From: Dermacentor variabilis
Lineage: Eukaryota > Arthropoda > Arachnida > Ixodida > Ixodidae
Reading direction: 5' to 3'
NCBI RefSeq assembly: GCF_050947875.1
Contig: NC_134568.1
Span: forward strand, 254,765,778 to 254,829,777
Length of the DNA stretch: 64,000 nucleotides
The notes beneath the pieces are model-generated. The model saw nothing but the letters and a program-made list of their open reading frames with translations, made no database searches and was not told the DNA's origin. This document shows, one piece after another, positions 32,959-43,050 of this stretch. Every line of letters starts with the position of its first letter. Within the stretch, counting starts at the first letter, position 1. The translations under genes were made by a program, and so were the position numbers.

Positions 32959-33216
32959 CCCTGCTATAGCTATACAGGGCTTTATTTACGCCACAGCCTG
33001 TCAGTGTTGTCCTATACATGCAAGGCCAATGTTTACTATTTGGAGAGCTTACAGGGTCAGGCGCTGCGCACCTATCTGGGACTGCCCTCAAACTGCTTCA
33101 ACTTCTGTAACAATCTTGCCTGTCAGAGGTTATTCAGTCACAACATGCAGCACTGTCCTTTGTCTCAGGGTGCTGATACAACATTATTAGTGCATTCCCG
33201 ACCACCACCACCACCA
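32959..33216 (+). pseudogene. Older LINE, RT C-terminal part (inverted segment)
   Basis: Readings LYLRHSLSVLSYTCKANVYY and LQGQALRTYLGLP, then in another frame STSVTILPVRGYSVTTC, correspond to the region between RT and RNase H of a second LINE. It lies on the plus strand while the same element's RNase H lies on the minus strand at 30430-31092, so it also carries a 5' inversion. A CCA run ends the stretch at 33203-33216. Confidence 0.7.
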
Positions 33217-33619
33217 CGTTTGGGCTCTTTCAAGATGATGTGCGATGATGTATATGTATTGAGCTTAGCTTCTTCAGTGACCTTTACCCTCTAATACATA
33301 TGTCTGGTGATGTACTGTTGCTTTTTTTTATTACTGTAGTTGTCATGGTGCGTGAGATGTGTTCGTACTTTCCTTCATTTCTCATTTACATGCTGCTCAG
33401 TTGACCTGAAATTGAGCTGTTTACGGTATTAGATGCACAAAGCAATGTAAATAATCTGTTTCCAGCGAGACAGAATCCACAAACCTTCCATTTCACTTTT
33501 CTTTTGAGAAATTGCGAGTGTTCGATGGTCGATCGGTATTCAATAAATGGACAGTAAGTGTAGAGTGAATTGGACTATATGGGTGACATGCTTGACACGC
33601 TAGCTTGTCACATCTGCTT

Positions 33620-33760
33620 TCGAAGTGGTTGGAGAAAAAAAAACCGACACAGGGCAAAAAAAACAAAACAAAAAGAAACTGTTGCAAGTCAGCGCTGTGG
33701 GCGTGTCGCCCTCTCGTGTCCCTGTCATTTTTTGCCCTGTGTCGTTTTTTCACCACCAAC
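33620..33760. repeat. Imperfect inverted repeat with CGACACAGGGCAAAAA arms
   Basis: GAAAAAAAAACCGACACAGG at 33631 and its continuation pair with TTTTTTGCCCTGTGTCGTTT at about 33728-33750. The loop is about 75 bases. It is followed by CACCAACAAGCCCAAGCTTC, like the ACCAACTAGCCCAGCTGTCC tail of the 24657 hairpin element, so it may be a relative. Confidence 0.55.
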
Positions 33761-33937
33761 AAGCCCAAGCTTCGATGTGGTGTTGGATAGTATGTTTGGG
33801 TAGTGTAAGCGTCTGTGCCCGGCAGATTAGTACAGCGTTCTTGCCATGACGATAGTAAGAGAAGTATATTTGGTTCCTTGCGCCGATTACGGCGCGCTGT
33901 TTTCGATGTTCGGCTGTGACACTTCTGGGTCATTCTT

Positions 33938-33939
<2 letters not shown>

Positions 33940-33976
<37 letters not shown>
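33940..33976. repeat. AT dinucleotide repeat
   Basis: About 17 AT units with one TG start. Simple repeat only. Confidence 0.95.
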
Positions 33977-33978
<2 letters not shown>

Positions 33979-34479
33979 ACCTATGAAATTACCCGAGAGC
34001 TCTAGGTCTCGGACCACTTGATCGAGTTTTTCGGTGTTATAGTATAGCGAGATAAGGCATGAGTTCGTTCATTGCCCTCTATCTCCTGGTGCCCACTCCA
34101 GGTTCTCATGCAGCGGGTACGATGGGCAGGAACGATCAGAAATGAATAGCAATGTGCCAGCAGCGAGCATACGCGTCGCAGAGTAGGGAACATTCGTAGA
34201 ATGAGTCGCTTGCAGGGTACTCCTATTTCGCAGTTAAGCTTTTCGCGCCCTCGTCAGGGAAGTTCGCTCTGAAGCGCCTTGGAAACGATTCTTTTGAGAA
34301 GTCTCCGTTCGCAGTGGGCGTCGAATTAAGAATTCAGTAATATCCCTTCTTCTTCTGCAGCATCTTCGGCAGCCACATTTGTCCGTTGTTGCTGATAATT
34401 TTCCTCTTATATTTTTCACACAATCGGCGTCGTGGGACTGGCGCACCCGGCACACCCCAGCAACGACCACATGGGCGCC

Positions 34480-36450
34480 TCAACACAGACACACGCCTCG
34501 GCACGCGGCCGCGATGGCATGCTCGACTATACCGCCGTCCGTAGCGCGTGGTGCAGCGTCGGCCATCTACGCGTCACAACATACGACGCGGCCTTTATTT
34601 TTTTTTTCTCTCTCGAGTCTCACCGCTCGCCTTCGCGTACGAAACGTTGAGAGTTTTATTGGCTTCTGTCACCAGTCCGCTTGGTCGCATCGCGTCGCAA
34701 GCGGGGAGGGGGGGGGGGCAGACGTTTAGGAGCCTGGGCCTCCCCTGAGTGCGCATTTGTCACTACGTGCGCGGACACCGCGCAAACGCATTGCTCACCG
34801 CAGGCTGTAATCCGCGCAGCGAGCAGCGGCGGTCCCCCGTCGGGACACCAGCGATGCCACCACGTAGGTGCCGCTTCCCTCAGCGGGTAGCCGTGGCAAA
34901 GCCGATTACAGGCGTCGCTCGCACGCGACAGCCGCCCAGTGCGCGCGTGCGGCCACGCGGATATCACGATCTCTCCATAAAACGACATCTTTTCTTTGTG
35001 CCGCAGTGGCGCGGCGGCCTCCGAGCGGCGGCTGGGGGGGGGGGGGGGGGGGCGAGCGACATGTGCTGCCCGTGTCACGCCGCGGTCGGCCCGATACGGG
35101 AGCACTTTATGCTGCGGTCCGTGCTGTTCAGCTATTGGCTTCGCACTTGACTTCGCAAGCTGCTAATAAGGGTTGTCACGTGCGCTTCGTCGCCGCTTTG
35201 CTGCGGGTGCAGCACGCCGCGGCGGCCTCTGCCTTCGCAAATGGAAAAGCGACGTCGACCTGCCCTAGCCGACCAGAGGCATCCGGCGGGGAGCGTCACA
35301 ACGCAATGCGCGCCTGCCGAGCCTCAGGCGCTTGAGCGACAGAATGGGAGTATCCCGGAAATCGCGCCTTCGCGCTCGTGGGGGCCTCGTGCAGGTCCCG
35401 ATCCATTTCAGCGGAGCTCCTAACAATAGGGTGTGCCGCGTCATTTCGAGCTCTTTGGTGCGGACGCTCCGCGGCTCCTCTGATCGGCGCTCTCTCCTCC
35501 CTCTCGGCAAGAAAAACAACGCGGCAGCAGTTTTCACCATGCGTGATTGTAACACTGAGGCGCTTCTGTTTCCTCAAAGCTGGGCCGACTCGCTCGATCA
35601 GCGTGTTACCTCATTTCGCTGCTTCTGTCTATACAGAAATCTGGCGTCTCTTCCGAGGCGCGCTCGAGAACGCCTCGTGGCGGACCGCCCTCATGAGGAG
35701 CGCCTCGGAAGTTGCTGCACAGTGCCGAGGGCAAGCACCCCGTGATGATTCGTGCCTGCAGCGCCGTACACGAGTGTGTCGACTCCGCAGCGGGTCCCTC
35801 CGCGATCGTCTCGCTGCGGCGAGAAGATACCGGGGCGAAAAATGCGTGGCACGCTGGGCGGACGCATGCAAAAATGGGCGCGAAAAGGACCGTCCAGAGA
35901 GAGCCTGGGCGCGCGATCGTGAGCGCGCCGCGGGATTTGGCCGCCCGCGACAGGCGCGCGCGTTCTCTATACGCCAGCGGCGCGGCTTGAGGTCACTCCG
36001 CGGGGGACATGATTTATCGGGCCGGCCGAGCCGCTTATCGAGCATCTTGCTCCTCGCGCACCGACACAGTAAGAAATAAACACGCTCGCGTTTACGGACC
36101 CGTATGGAGAGTCAGCGGTGGCTGCAGGGGCCACGGCGCTCCTATAACGTCAAAAACGAGAGGAGGCGATCGTGACCGGTGAGGGCACAACACCGGCGGG
36201 TGTCGTAACCGCTGCTGCGCGAAACGAAACGCTCTTTATGGGCTCGCCTTTCGGCTTCTCGGCGTGCACGTCATCCTCCGCCCATCGCTGCATTGTCTCT
36301 GGCCGCGGCGGCGGCCCGGCGCCTGCACAGCCGAGTATGGGACGAGCCACTCCTCGGGGTGACATTGGCCGGATGGGTTTAGGCGCTGCCCGTGCGCCTG
36401 TCGCAGGGGAACCAGTTCTCCGCGCTCAAGACAACCGCTCGATTCCTTGA
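34480..36450. promoter_or_regulatory. Largest CpG-rich tract (about 2 kb)
   Basis: Dense CpG, poly-G runs near 34700 and 35037, and many overlapping frames on both strands (up to 233 residues at 35378-36079) that are Arg/Ala/Pro/Ser-rich without a recognisable domain. This is the strongest candidate in the window for a promoter or first exon of a large gene. Direction is not determined, and no splice-linked coding exon was found. Confidence 0.4.
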
Positions 36451-36504
36451 GGCCGAATCTTCGGCCTCGGCGTAACCAGCTGGAGCCATGGCTGCGCTGT
36501 TAAG

Positions 36505-36590
36505 AATTATTATGCCGATCTCACGCACTGTATAGGAATTGGTTTGAGCGAAGCTTTCTTAAGTTGGTGTTCGCCAAACACTTCATTTGT
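36505..36590. repeat. Dispersed repeat, copy 1
   Basis: The block from ATTATGCCGATCTCACGCAC to the GAGCGAAGCTTTCTTAAGTT region matches 42630-42710 with scattered differences. The family is unknown; two copies in one window show it is repetitive. Confidence 0.6.
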
Positions 36591-37571
36591 TTACTAACGA
36601 GTTGCAACTAAAGAGCGCACAAAGAAGTTGGACAGGATTCCACCGGAAAATATACAGTGTTAGACTAGCGTTTTTCGCCTTATATATAGCACCTTTGCGG
36701 GACGTTACGGTGCGCGTCCCTTCAAGACTTTCAGTTAACATGCGGGAACGCACACGTACGGAAGACGTTAAAGACAGGGCGCCGTCCGGTGCCTTCTGCC
36801 AAACGTATCCGAACCAAGGCGATCCATTAGCAACCATCCTGTTGTTGCTGTGCGGACGCGTCTCGTTTAGGCTTAGGGACGCCGGAATCGTCGAACGATC
36901 TCAGAAACTGGACGCGCTATGCACTCATAGCTAACGTTTCAGGTGAGTTCAGAGGAAGCGAAGGATCATTTCAATAGTTACTGGCGATCAGCGAGAGTGA
37001 GAGCGTAGTCACGACGAAAATTCGCGCTGAAGCGGGAGCCATGGGTGCCGCCATGTTAGACAACGCGACTTCTTAGCGTGCGTGAACATTACGAACGTTA
37101 AACTCGCCAAATAACATAGGTTATCATATCGCACGCAAACCACAGAAAACCTATGCCGTTCGGGGCATGCGCAGTGATGACAACGCTATTTCTTAACGTA
37201 CAGTCACGTGCAATATGAGCTGCAGCACAGTGCCCATGTTCAAAAGGACACCAAGACTAGTGTTCCTGTATATGCTCCCGCAGGGAGCAGAGTTGCGCAT
37301 ACCTTTTCCGGCGCCGCTCGCTCCGCTATTGGCCGAGCGCGAAAAATGACGTCAAATGATCCGCTCTGCTGCGAAGCCAACTTTACGGGCGCATCGCCAA
37401 CTCATGCGAATTTGTCGTTTCCGTCAGTGCCATCGCCATTGCAATCAGCGGACCGTCGATCGTGCATTGAGAGGAGCAGCTGCGGGTTTCAGGTACGGTA
37501 TTCGACGATGTGAAGTCAAGGACCTTGGTGAAGTGATACGAAACACATCGTACTGGCACTTGTATTCCAGT

Positions 37572-37652
37572 ATGACGGGGTGCGGCGCACCACACTGCAC
37601 AAACCGCACGGAAGTCAGCCATAGGAGTAAATGCTTCAGCCAAGCAAACTAG
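37572..37652 (+). pseudogene. Possible THAP-type zinc finger start (26 residues)
   Basis: The reading MTGCGAPHCTNRTE has the CX4CXNR start typical of THAP domains, which bind DNA and occur in P-element-like transposases. The frame ends after 26 residues, before the second Cys-His pair, and no continuation was found, so it is an exon end, a relic, or chance. Confidence 0.22.
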
Positions 37653-37659
37653 CTGGAGA

Positions 37660-39550
37660 CACACTGATACTATAGTGAAAGTGTTGTTGCTAACAAGTCT
37701 GGGCTTCTTGAGTTTGAATGCACCCTTCAGAGTTTAAAATTTAAATTAATAATATGTACCTCTCTCGTCAACCTAAATTTCTGAAGAGCTAGGACATCGT
37801 TGCAAAAAGCACACAAGGGAACAAGGATAAAACGGGTGCTAAGTTGGCATATGCATATTTAGCTCTCGAGCTGTGATAATTGTAATATATTCCTTCTCCG
37901 TGTGAAGTTTTGAGAACAGTAAAATTGATTCTAGTCAATTTATTGTCTTGAAGTGCATAGGCTTATTTATTTTGTTAACTAATTGCTGCCATAGAAGCTA
38001 AGCCGCAACTGTATGTGTGCTAGCTTGTGAGCATCATGTATCGGACAGTGGAACAAAAACTTGTCGTTCATTTAAACACGCTAGAAATCTACGTTGTGCT
38101 TTGGTGAATGCTGTTTCCTGTGGGCGGGAGTGGAGTGAATGCACTGTTCAATGACGTAAAATTTCCTTGCCTCTGATGCGATAGGTCACAAAGCTTTGTA
38201 ACCTGGCTTTTTGGCCAAAAGCTGCTTCAGTGATTTCATTGATTTGATATAGTGTCTTCAACTACTGGCTTTTTTCCGAGTGGTAAGAGATCAAGAAAAA
38301 TGTGTTGTCAGATTACAGTCTGCACTGTGTGAATAATTACTCTGCAAGTTTGCCATCTTGATGTGATTAGTGCAATAAAAATAACCTACTCTTAATAGCT
38401 TGTTGCCTTTCCAGTTTCTTTGAATTCTGCCCCCAAGGTTCCAGGAACCAGCACACTTGGCCTGCTGCCAGCAGCCGTTCATGCATTCCCTTGTATGAAA
38501 TAAATTTGATCTAGAAGCTCTTGCATCTTGAATCTTTTTCTACTTGCAGATTTGCTGCTACTATATAGCTGATTAGTCTGCGGTATGAATGAATCGTAAA
38601 AGCAAGCTTTGCTTAAAATGTGCGCATGTGAACATTTGAAATGCGCTTAAATCTGTGTCTGCACCGCATGTATCGAAAACGTGCAGCTGTTGTGAACGAT
38701 GGTTAGTGATAAATGACGCTCTGTTAACGGTCACTGACATAACTGCAGGCACGATAGCTCTCTCGGCGACGGTCATTAATCGGCTGGTTTCGGCAGCCAA
38801 AATGCGCTAAGTGTCCACCTTACGTGTGTGAAGTTTTAAACACTCTTTAAAACATTTCTTGCTTTCTGACAGGGATAAGACAACTTCATATGCATGCTGA
38901 AAATCATTGCACCGCGTTTTGTGGCAACGTACTGCGCGTTTGCGAGCGAACTTTGGAGCTGTTCGAGCCACGGGAGTATTTTATTTTGGGGAATGGAAGG
39001 CGGTCCTACCCCCTATTTGTACGTTCATGTGTGTGTTTGTATATGCGTGTTTACATAGGTACATACAAAGTTTCGGTTGGTTGGAAGCCCACCCCCTACG
39101 ACTGCACGAATGACTCGTTCGAGCGTAGCCTGTATTAAGAAGTGCCCTTTGCTAAGCGCCTGCGAACAATTGGCGCTTGTAGCTCGCGACCACTAGAGAA
39201 AAAGGCGAACACCGTGCGGCATTTGGCTCCTGCGCGCACGAGGAGTGGCTTCGCTGCAGAGCTGGATCACGACGGCGGACCTATGCGCAACTCTGCTCCC
39301 TGCGGGAGCATATACAGGAACACTAACCAAGACCGTACAGCAGCGCCTACGTACGATTAACTGGAGGACTAAACACCCTTACAATTACTGGTATTTATTA
39401 CACCAAATTTTCATATGTAGGCGCCGCCGTTCAGTCTCGAGGCCCTTTTCAGCAGGTGCACCGTGTTGGAGCTCATATTGCACGCGATTGTATATAATCC
39501 GTTTACGTTTCGTGGCAAACGCTATTTTAAAACTGTCTACTTTCTGATGC
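37660..39550. other. Stretch with no recognised gene
   Basis: AT-rich sequence with no domain-like readings and no repeat family I can name. Frames at 38890-39550 are short and match nothing known. Confidence 0.4.
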
Positions 39551-39889
39551 ATTTTTCCTCCGATGGCCAGGGCACCTCTAACGATTTCAAATATTTCTTC
39601 TCCCAGGTTTCAGACTTGAGCAGAGGTGTACCCAATTTTTGTACTTTAGAATGTAGCATAGCCGAGTCAGCTTATTTCCTTCTAATGGCATTTGATGAAC
39701 TTCAGTTAATTCTTTAGAACTGAAAAACCAGTAAGTTTGCGTATGGGTTTGAGACTTGTATAGGTCTTTCCCTGTAATCAAACATCTCCTGCTTTCAAGT
39801 TTAAATCATGCTTCCAACCATTCTTCCCACTCAACTAAACACCACTATTGCTGTCAACTTGCACATAAGTGCGGCACGCAACAAGGCCG

Positions 39890-40240
39890 AAAATTATAGT
39901 GTCATCTCCATTATTCCTAGTATAGATCAGATTCTAGAAAAGTACCTATTAACTATTAGGAGTAGCTTCTTAAACCAGCATATTGCTATTACATTGCCCC
40001 AATATCGTTTTCTATAACGGGCAGAGTCACGCAGGTCCATTTCGAAGATTTTGCTTACGTTTCTAACTCTTCTTTGGAACAATGCATGGTTGCCTGTGCA
40101 TTGTTTGCTGACATGCACAAAGCATTTAACAGCGTATACCTTGCACTGTTATTACAGAAACTTTCTTTGTTAAAGTTCTGCTGTTCCTTCCTTCACCTGC
40201 ACAAGGAATTTTTAAGAGACGCCAACACGTTTAGTTTGGT
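39890..40240 (+). pseudogene. LINE reverse transcriptase fragment
   Basis: The frame reads AENYSVISIIPSIDQILEKYL, the decayed form of the RT 'NYRPIS' block, and after a stop gives VACALFADMHKAFNSVYLAL, a decayed RT box A with its Asp, followed by LLLQKLSLLKF. Only the central fingers and palm start are present. It is probably of CR1/L2 or related type. Confidence 0.7.
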
Positions 40241-40489
40241 TTAGTTTTGTTTACTAGATGTAAAAAAAGTACCACATTACAGTTCAAAACTTGATGTGCT
40301 CCAGAAACGCTGGCACGCCGGCGTCGTGCAACGCGTAGCAACGCCGAGCAACGTTTTCCTGCCGCGCGCGTGACTGAAACGAATATGCCTTGGCAAGACG
40401 TACCGTGATCGCGCTTATCTGCAGGTGGGCGACAGCGCGCATGCGCAAGCAAACGTCACGTGGCTAAGCAAAAAGTGAAGCGCTCGTTC

Positions 40490-40680
40490 AGGGCCAGGAG
40501 CGGCGTAAGGACGCATGAAGGTAGCTTCGCAGCCACCTTACGCTGAGGAAGCACTAAGGAAGCCTTCAACGTGGGCCCCTCAGTAAGGAAGCTTTCAGAG
40601 TGACGTAAGGTGGCCTCACCGCAATGAAGGCTTCCTTACTGAGGTAAGGAAGGTTTCATTGTTTGGCCCCCTGAAAGGAA
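40490..40680. repeat. Direct and inverted AAGGAAGC-rich repeat block
   Basis: Variants of TAAGGAAGCCTTC or its complement occur at least five times, with paired GCCACCTTACG and CGTAAGGTGGC and paired CCTCAGTAAGGAAG and CTTCCTTACTGAGG. Several overlapping stem-loops are possible. It may be the core of a small foldback element. Confidence 0.55.
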
Positions 40681-40699
40681 TTTTCAAAAATTGGTAAGC

Positions 40700-41765
40700 T
40701 CGAAAAAAAATAGACGCACGAAACTCACAAATTCGCAGCTCCGAAGCTAGAATAGAAATCGCAGTCCTGTAAACTGCTTCCATGAAAGCATTAAAAGGGG
40801 TCAAATTTGATATGCAGATTTATATCTTACGTGAATTTCTTTCATTGTTTACAAGGGTTTTGCAAAACTTCTGCTCACAAACTAGTGGTATTCTTGAGTC
40901 ATGTATAATAGATCAGATATGTCCGCTTTAGATGTACATTTAGGTGCATTTAACGAAATTGCGATATCCTTTTTGATTGCTGAGTTACAGATAGTTTCGT
41001 TTCCTTGAAATATGCGATTTTTGCCAATATTTATAAAAAAATTGATGACTTATATAAAAAATTCGCAACCAACAGTAACTATATTTAAGATTCTTCTTCT
41101 AAAATGCAACAAACCTCTTCACATTTTGTGCTGTGGTTGCCGACAAAAAGGGTTTCTCAATTTCCATGTATTTAGATAGGAGGCCTGAGCTAAAGCTTTC
41201 TCAACGTCGCATAGCGTATATGAGAGACGCCATCGTGGTTGGCGTTTGATTTTCGCCTATCGATTTCCTTAAAGTGCCCTTTTTATTTCCCAAGCAATTT
41301 TGCTTGCCGCACTATGAGCTACCACAGCAGCTGCAAATCGACAAACGATGTGCTTACGTATATTAAGATTGACGCATGAAGAAGTTGGTTTTGCACCTTA
41401 AGGCAAAAGGTATGATACAATAATTGTGCGAACTGTTTCTTTGTCGTTGTCCATTAGCATGCTATGCTGAAGCTTCTCACAATATCACGTCACATTTGCT
41501 GGTCATCGGGCCAGGTACACCTTTCGGAATGACATATACAGTACTTGTATTTAGTTGTCAAAGGACTGTCCTGTCACGGTGCTTCACGCGCGTGAAGGAT
41601 GACCACTATTTAAGATTATTGTGCAGTAATACATGCAGGATTTGTCTGTTCTCCAAGTTGCATACCATGTTGCCGTTCCGCCTTTATGATATAGCCGCAG
41701 CGCAGGCTAGCAGGTACCGTGTGCCAAAAAGGCTGCCCACGTACTGAAAGGCCTCGAGCACAACT
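40700..41765. other. Stretch with no recognised feature
   Basis: AT-rich sequence. A 107-residue frame at 41424-41747 shows no known domain. I see nothing I can name. Confidence 0.4.
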
Positions 41766-41769
41766 ACTC

Positions 41770-41912
41770 ACACTTACTTGCATTAGGGAGTTGTGCGACT
41801 GTCGAGGAAATCATTGAGGAATGTCGGCAGTTCGAGGAAGGTAACAGTCGGCACATGAGACACTTTGTTCGCATCCTCATTGCGCGAAAATCGCTATCGA
41901 CCTTCGAAGAAT
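41770..41912 (+). pseudogene. gag: gypsy gag fragment
   Basis: The reading ATVEEIIEECRQFEEGNSRH aligns with ATVQSITKECRCLEQAKKKR of the element at 13225. It is a short relic of a related Ty3/gypsy family, about 28 kb from the large copy. Confidence 0.65.
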
Positions 41913-42624
41913 GACACCGTAGGGCGCACTGTAATTAATGTGATGCAGTCCGCGTTCCAAATTTCAGACCCATGCCTCACCCTGTAAGGACTCACCCTGC
42001 AAGACCGACGACTAAGCATCTGGCTTATATGTGTAGTCACCCGATAGTTGACAGGCTCTGGCATCGGCCAGAGGACTTACTGGCCCTCTATTCATCACTT
42101 GCCGAGATTCTCGCCTTATTTCGTACCATCGGTTGTCAGCTGAACCCTTTCAACAGCCAATTTATTTGTCCCGAAATTTGGCCCCCCTGCCAACGTACGT
42201 TATGTTTTTTTTTACCTTTAAATTATCTTTATATTTAAGTGAGTGGTGTCCGAATATTTCCATCGGTTTCACCTTTCCCAAGGTGCCCGCATTTTTGTCG
42301 GCCTCTGTTCCCATTTTGTGGGATTTTTGATAGACGTCGAAACCCTAGCACGGCCCCCTAACCATGCTGCTCAAAAAGTCATTTTGTTTTCCCGAGGCCT
42401 TCTGCAAGCTTCTGTCTTCCTGCCATTTATCAAATTCCTGAATTCACTACCAATGGTGCCCATTTTGACGACTACATTCCCATGGGAGTCGGCAGTCACG
42501 CAAACACCATTGGACTGAAGCTATTTAAATCAAATTTACCGTGGACTCAACAGCCACTTTTTCCCACTTCGAATATAACTATTCCCTTAATGAGTGCGAT
42601 TGTTAAGTGCATAACTTCACAGTC

Positions 42625-42712
42625 TAGAAAATTATGCGGATCCCACGCACTGTCGGAATCGATGTAAGCGAAGCTCTCTTTTGTTGGCGATATTTAGCGC
42701 TGATGTTGACTG
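42625..42712. repeat. Dispersed repeat, copy 2
   Basis: Matches the block at 36505-36590 from AATTATGCGGATCCCACGCA to the GCGAAGCTCTCTTTTGTTGG region. Function and class unknown. Confidence 0.6.
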
Positions 42713-42937
42713 CGAGTGTTTCGTTTCTATAGCGTTTGGTGCAAGACGAGAGCAGTGAGTTGATGGTAAATTTTACCTTGCTTGTAGCACTGTTGTTTGT
42801 CTGCGTTGTACACAGAACATACCGGGAGACGTGTTTGCTTGAGGCCTTGTTGTGTGCCACTGTTTAAAACCTATGAGGAGGTTGAGCATTGTCATTGCCT
42901 GACATGGCACATCGCATCACGGCAGTAGTGTTGGCAG

Positions 42938-43050
42938 AATTGTGGGGCTGTACGTGCCAAAATCACAATCAAATTATGAGGCGCGCCGTAGTGGCGGACT
43001 CCAGAAATGTGGACCACCTGGGGTTCTTTAACGTGCACCTAAATATAAGT
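42938..43050 (-). mobile_element. Truncated antisense SINE fused to the RTE-like LINE
   Basis: The tail and body of a Ruka-like SINE in antisense run from AATTGTGGGGCTGTACGTGC to CACCTAAATATAAGT at 43050, where LINE sequence starts with no gap. The tRNA-like head is missing and is not found downstream of the LINE. Confidence 0.78.

Noticed and set aside
35378..36079. 233-residue plus-strand frame
   Set aside because: Long by virtue of GC-rich composition. An equally long minus-strand frame overlaps, and there is no domain, signal or promoter logic.
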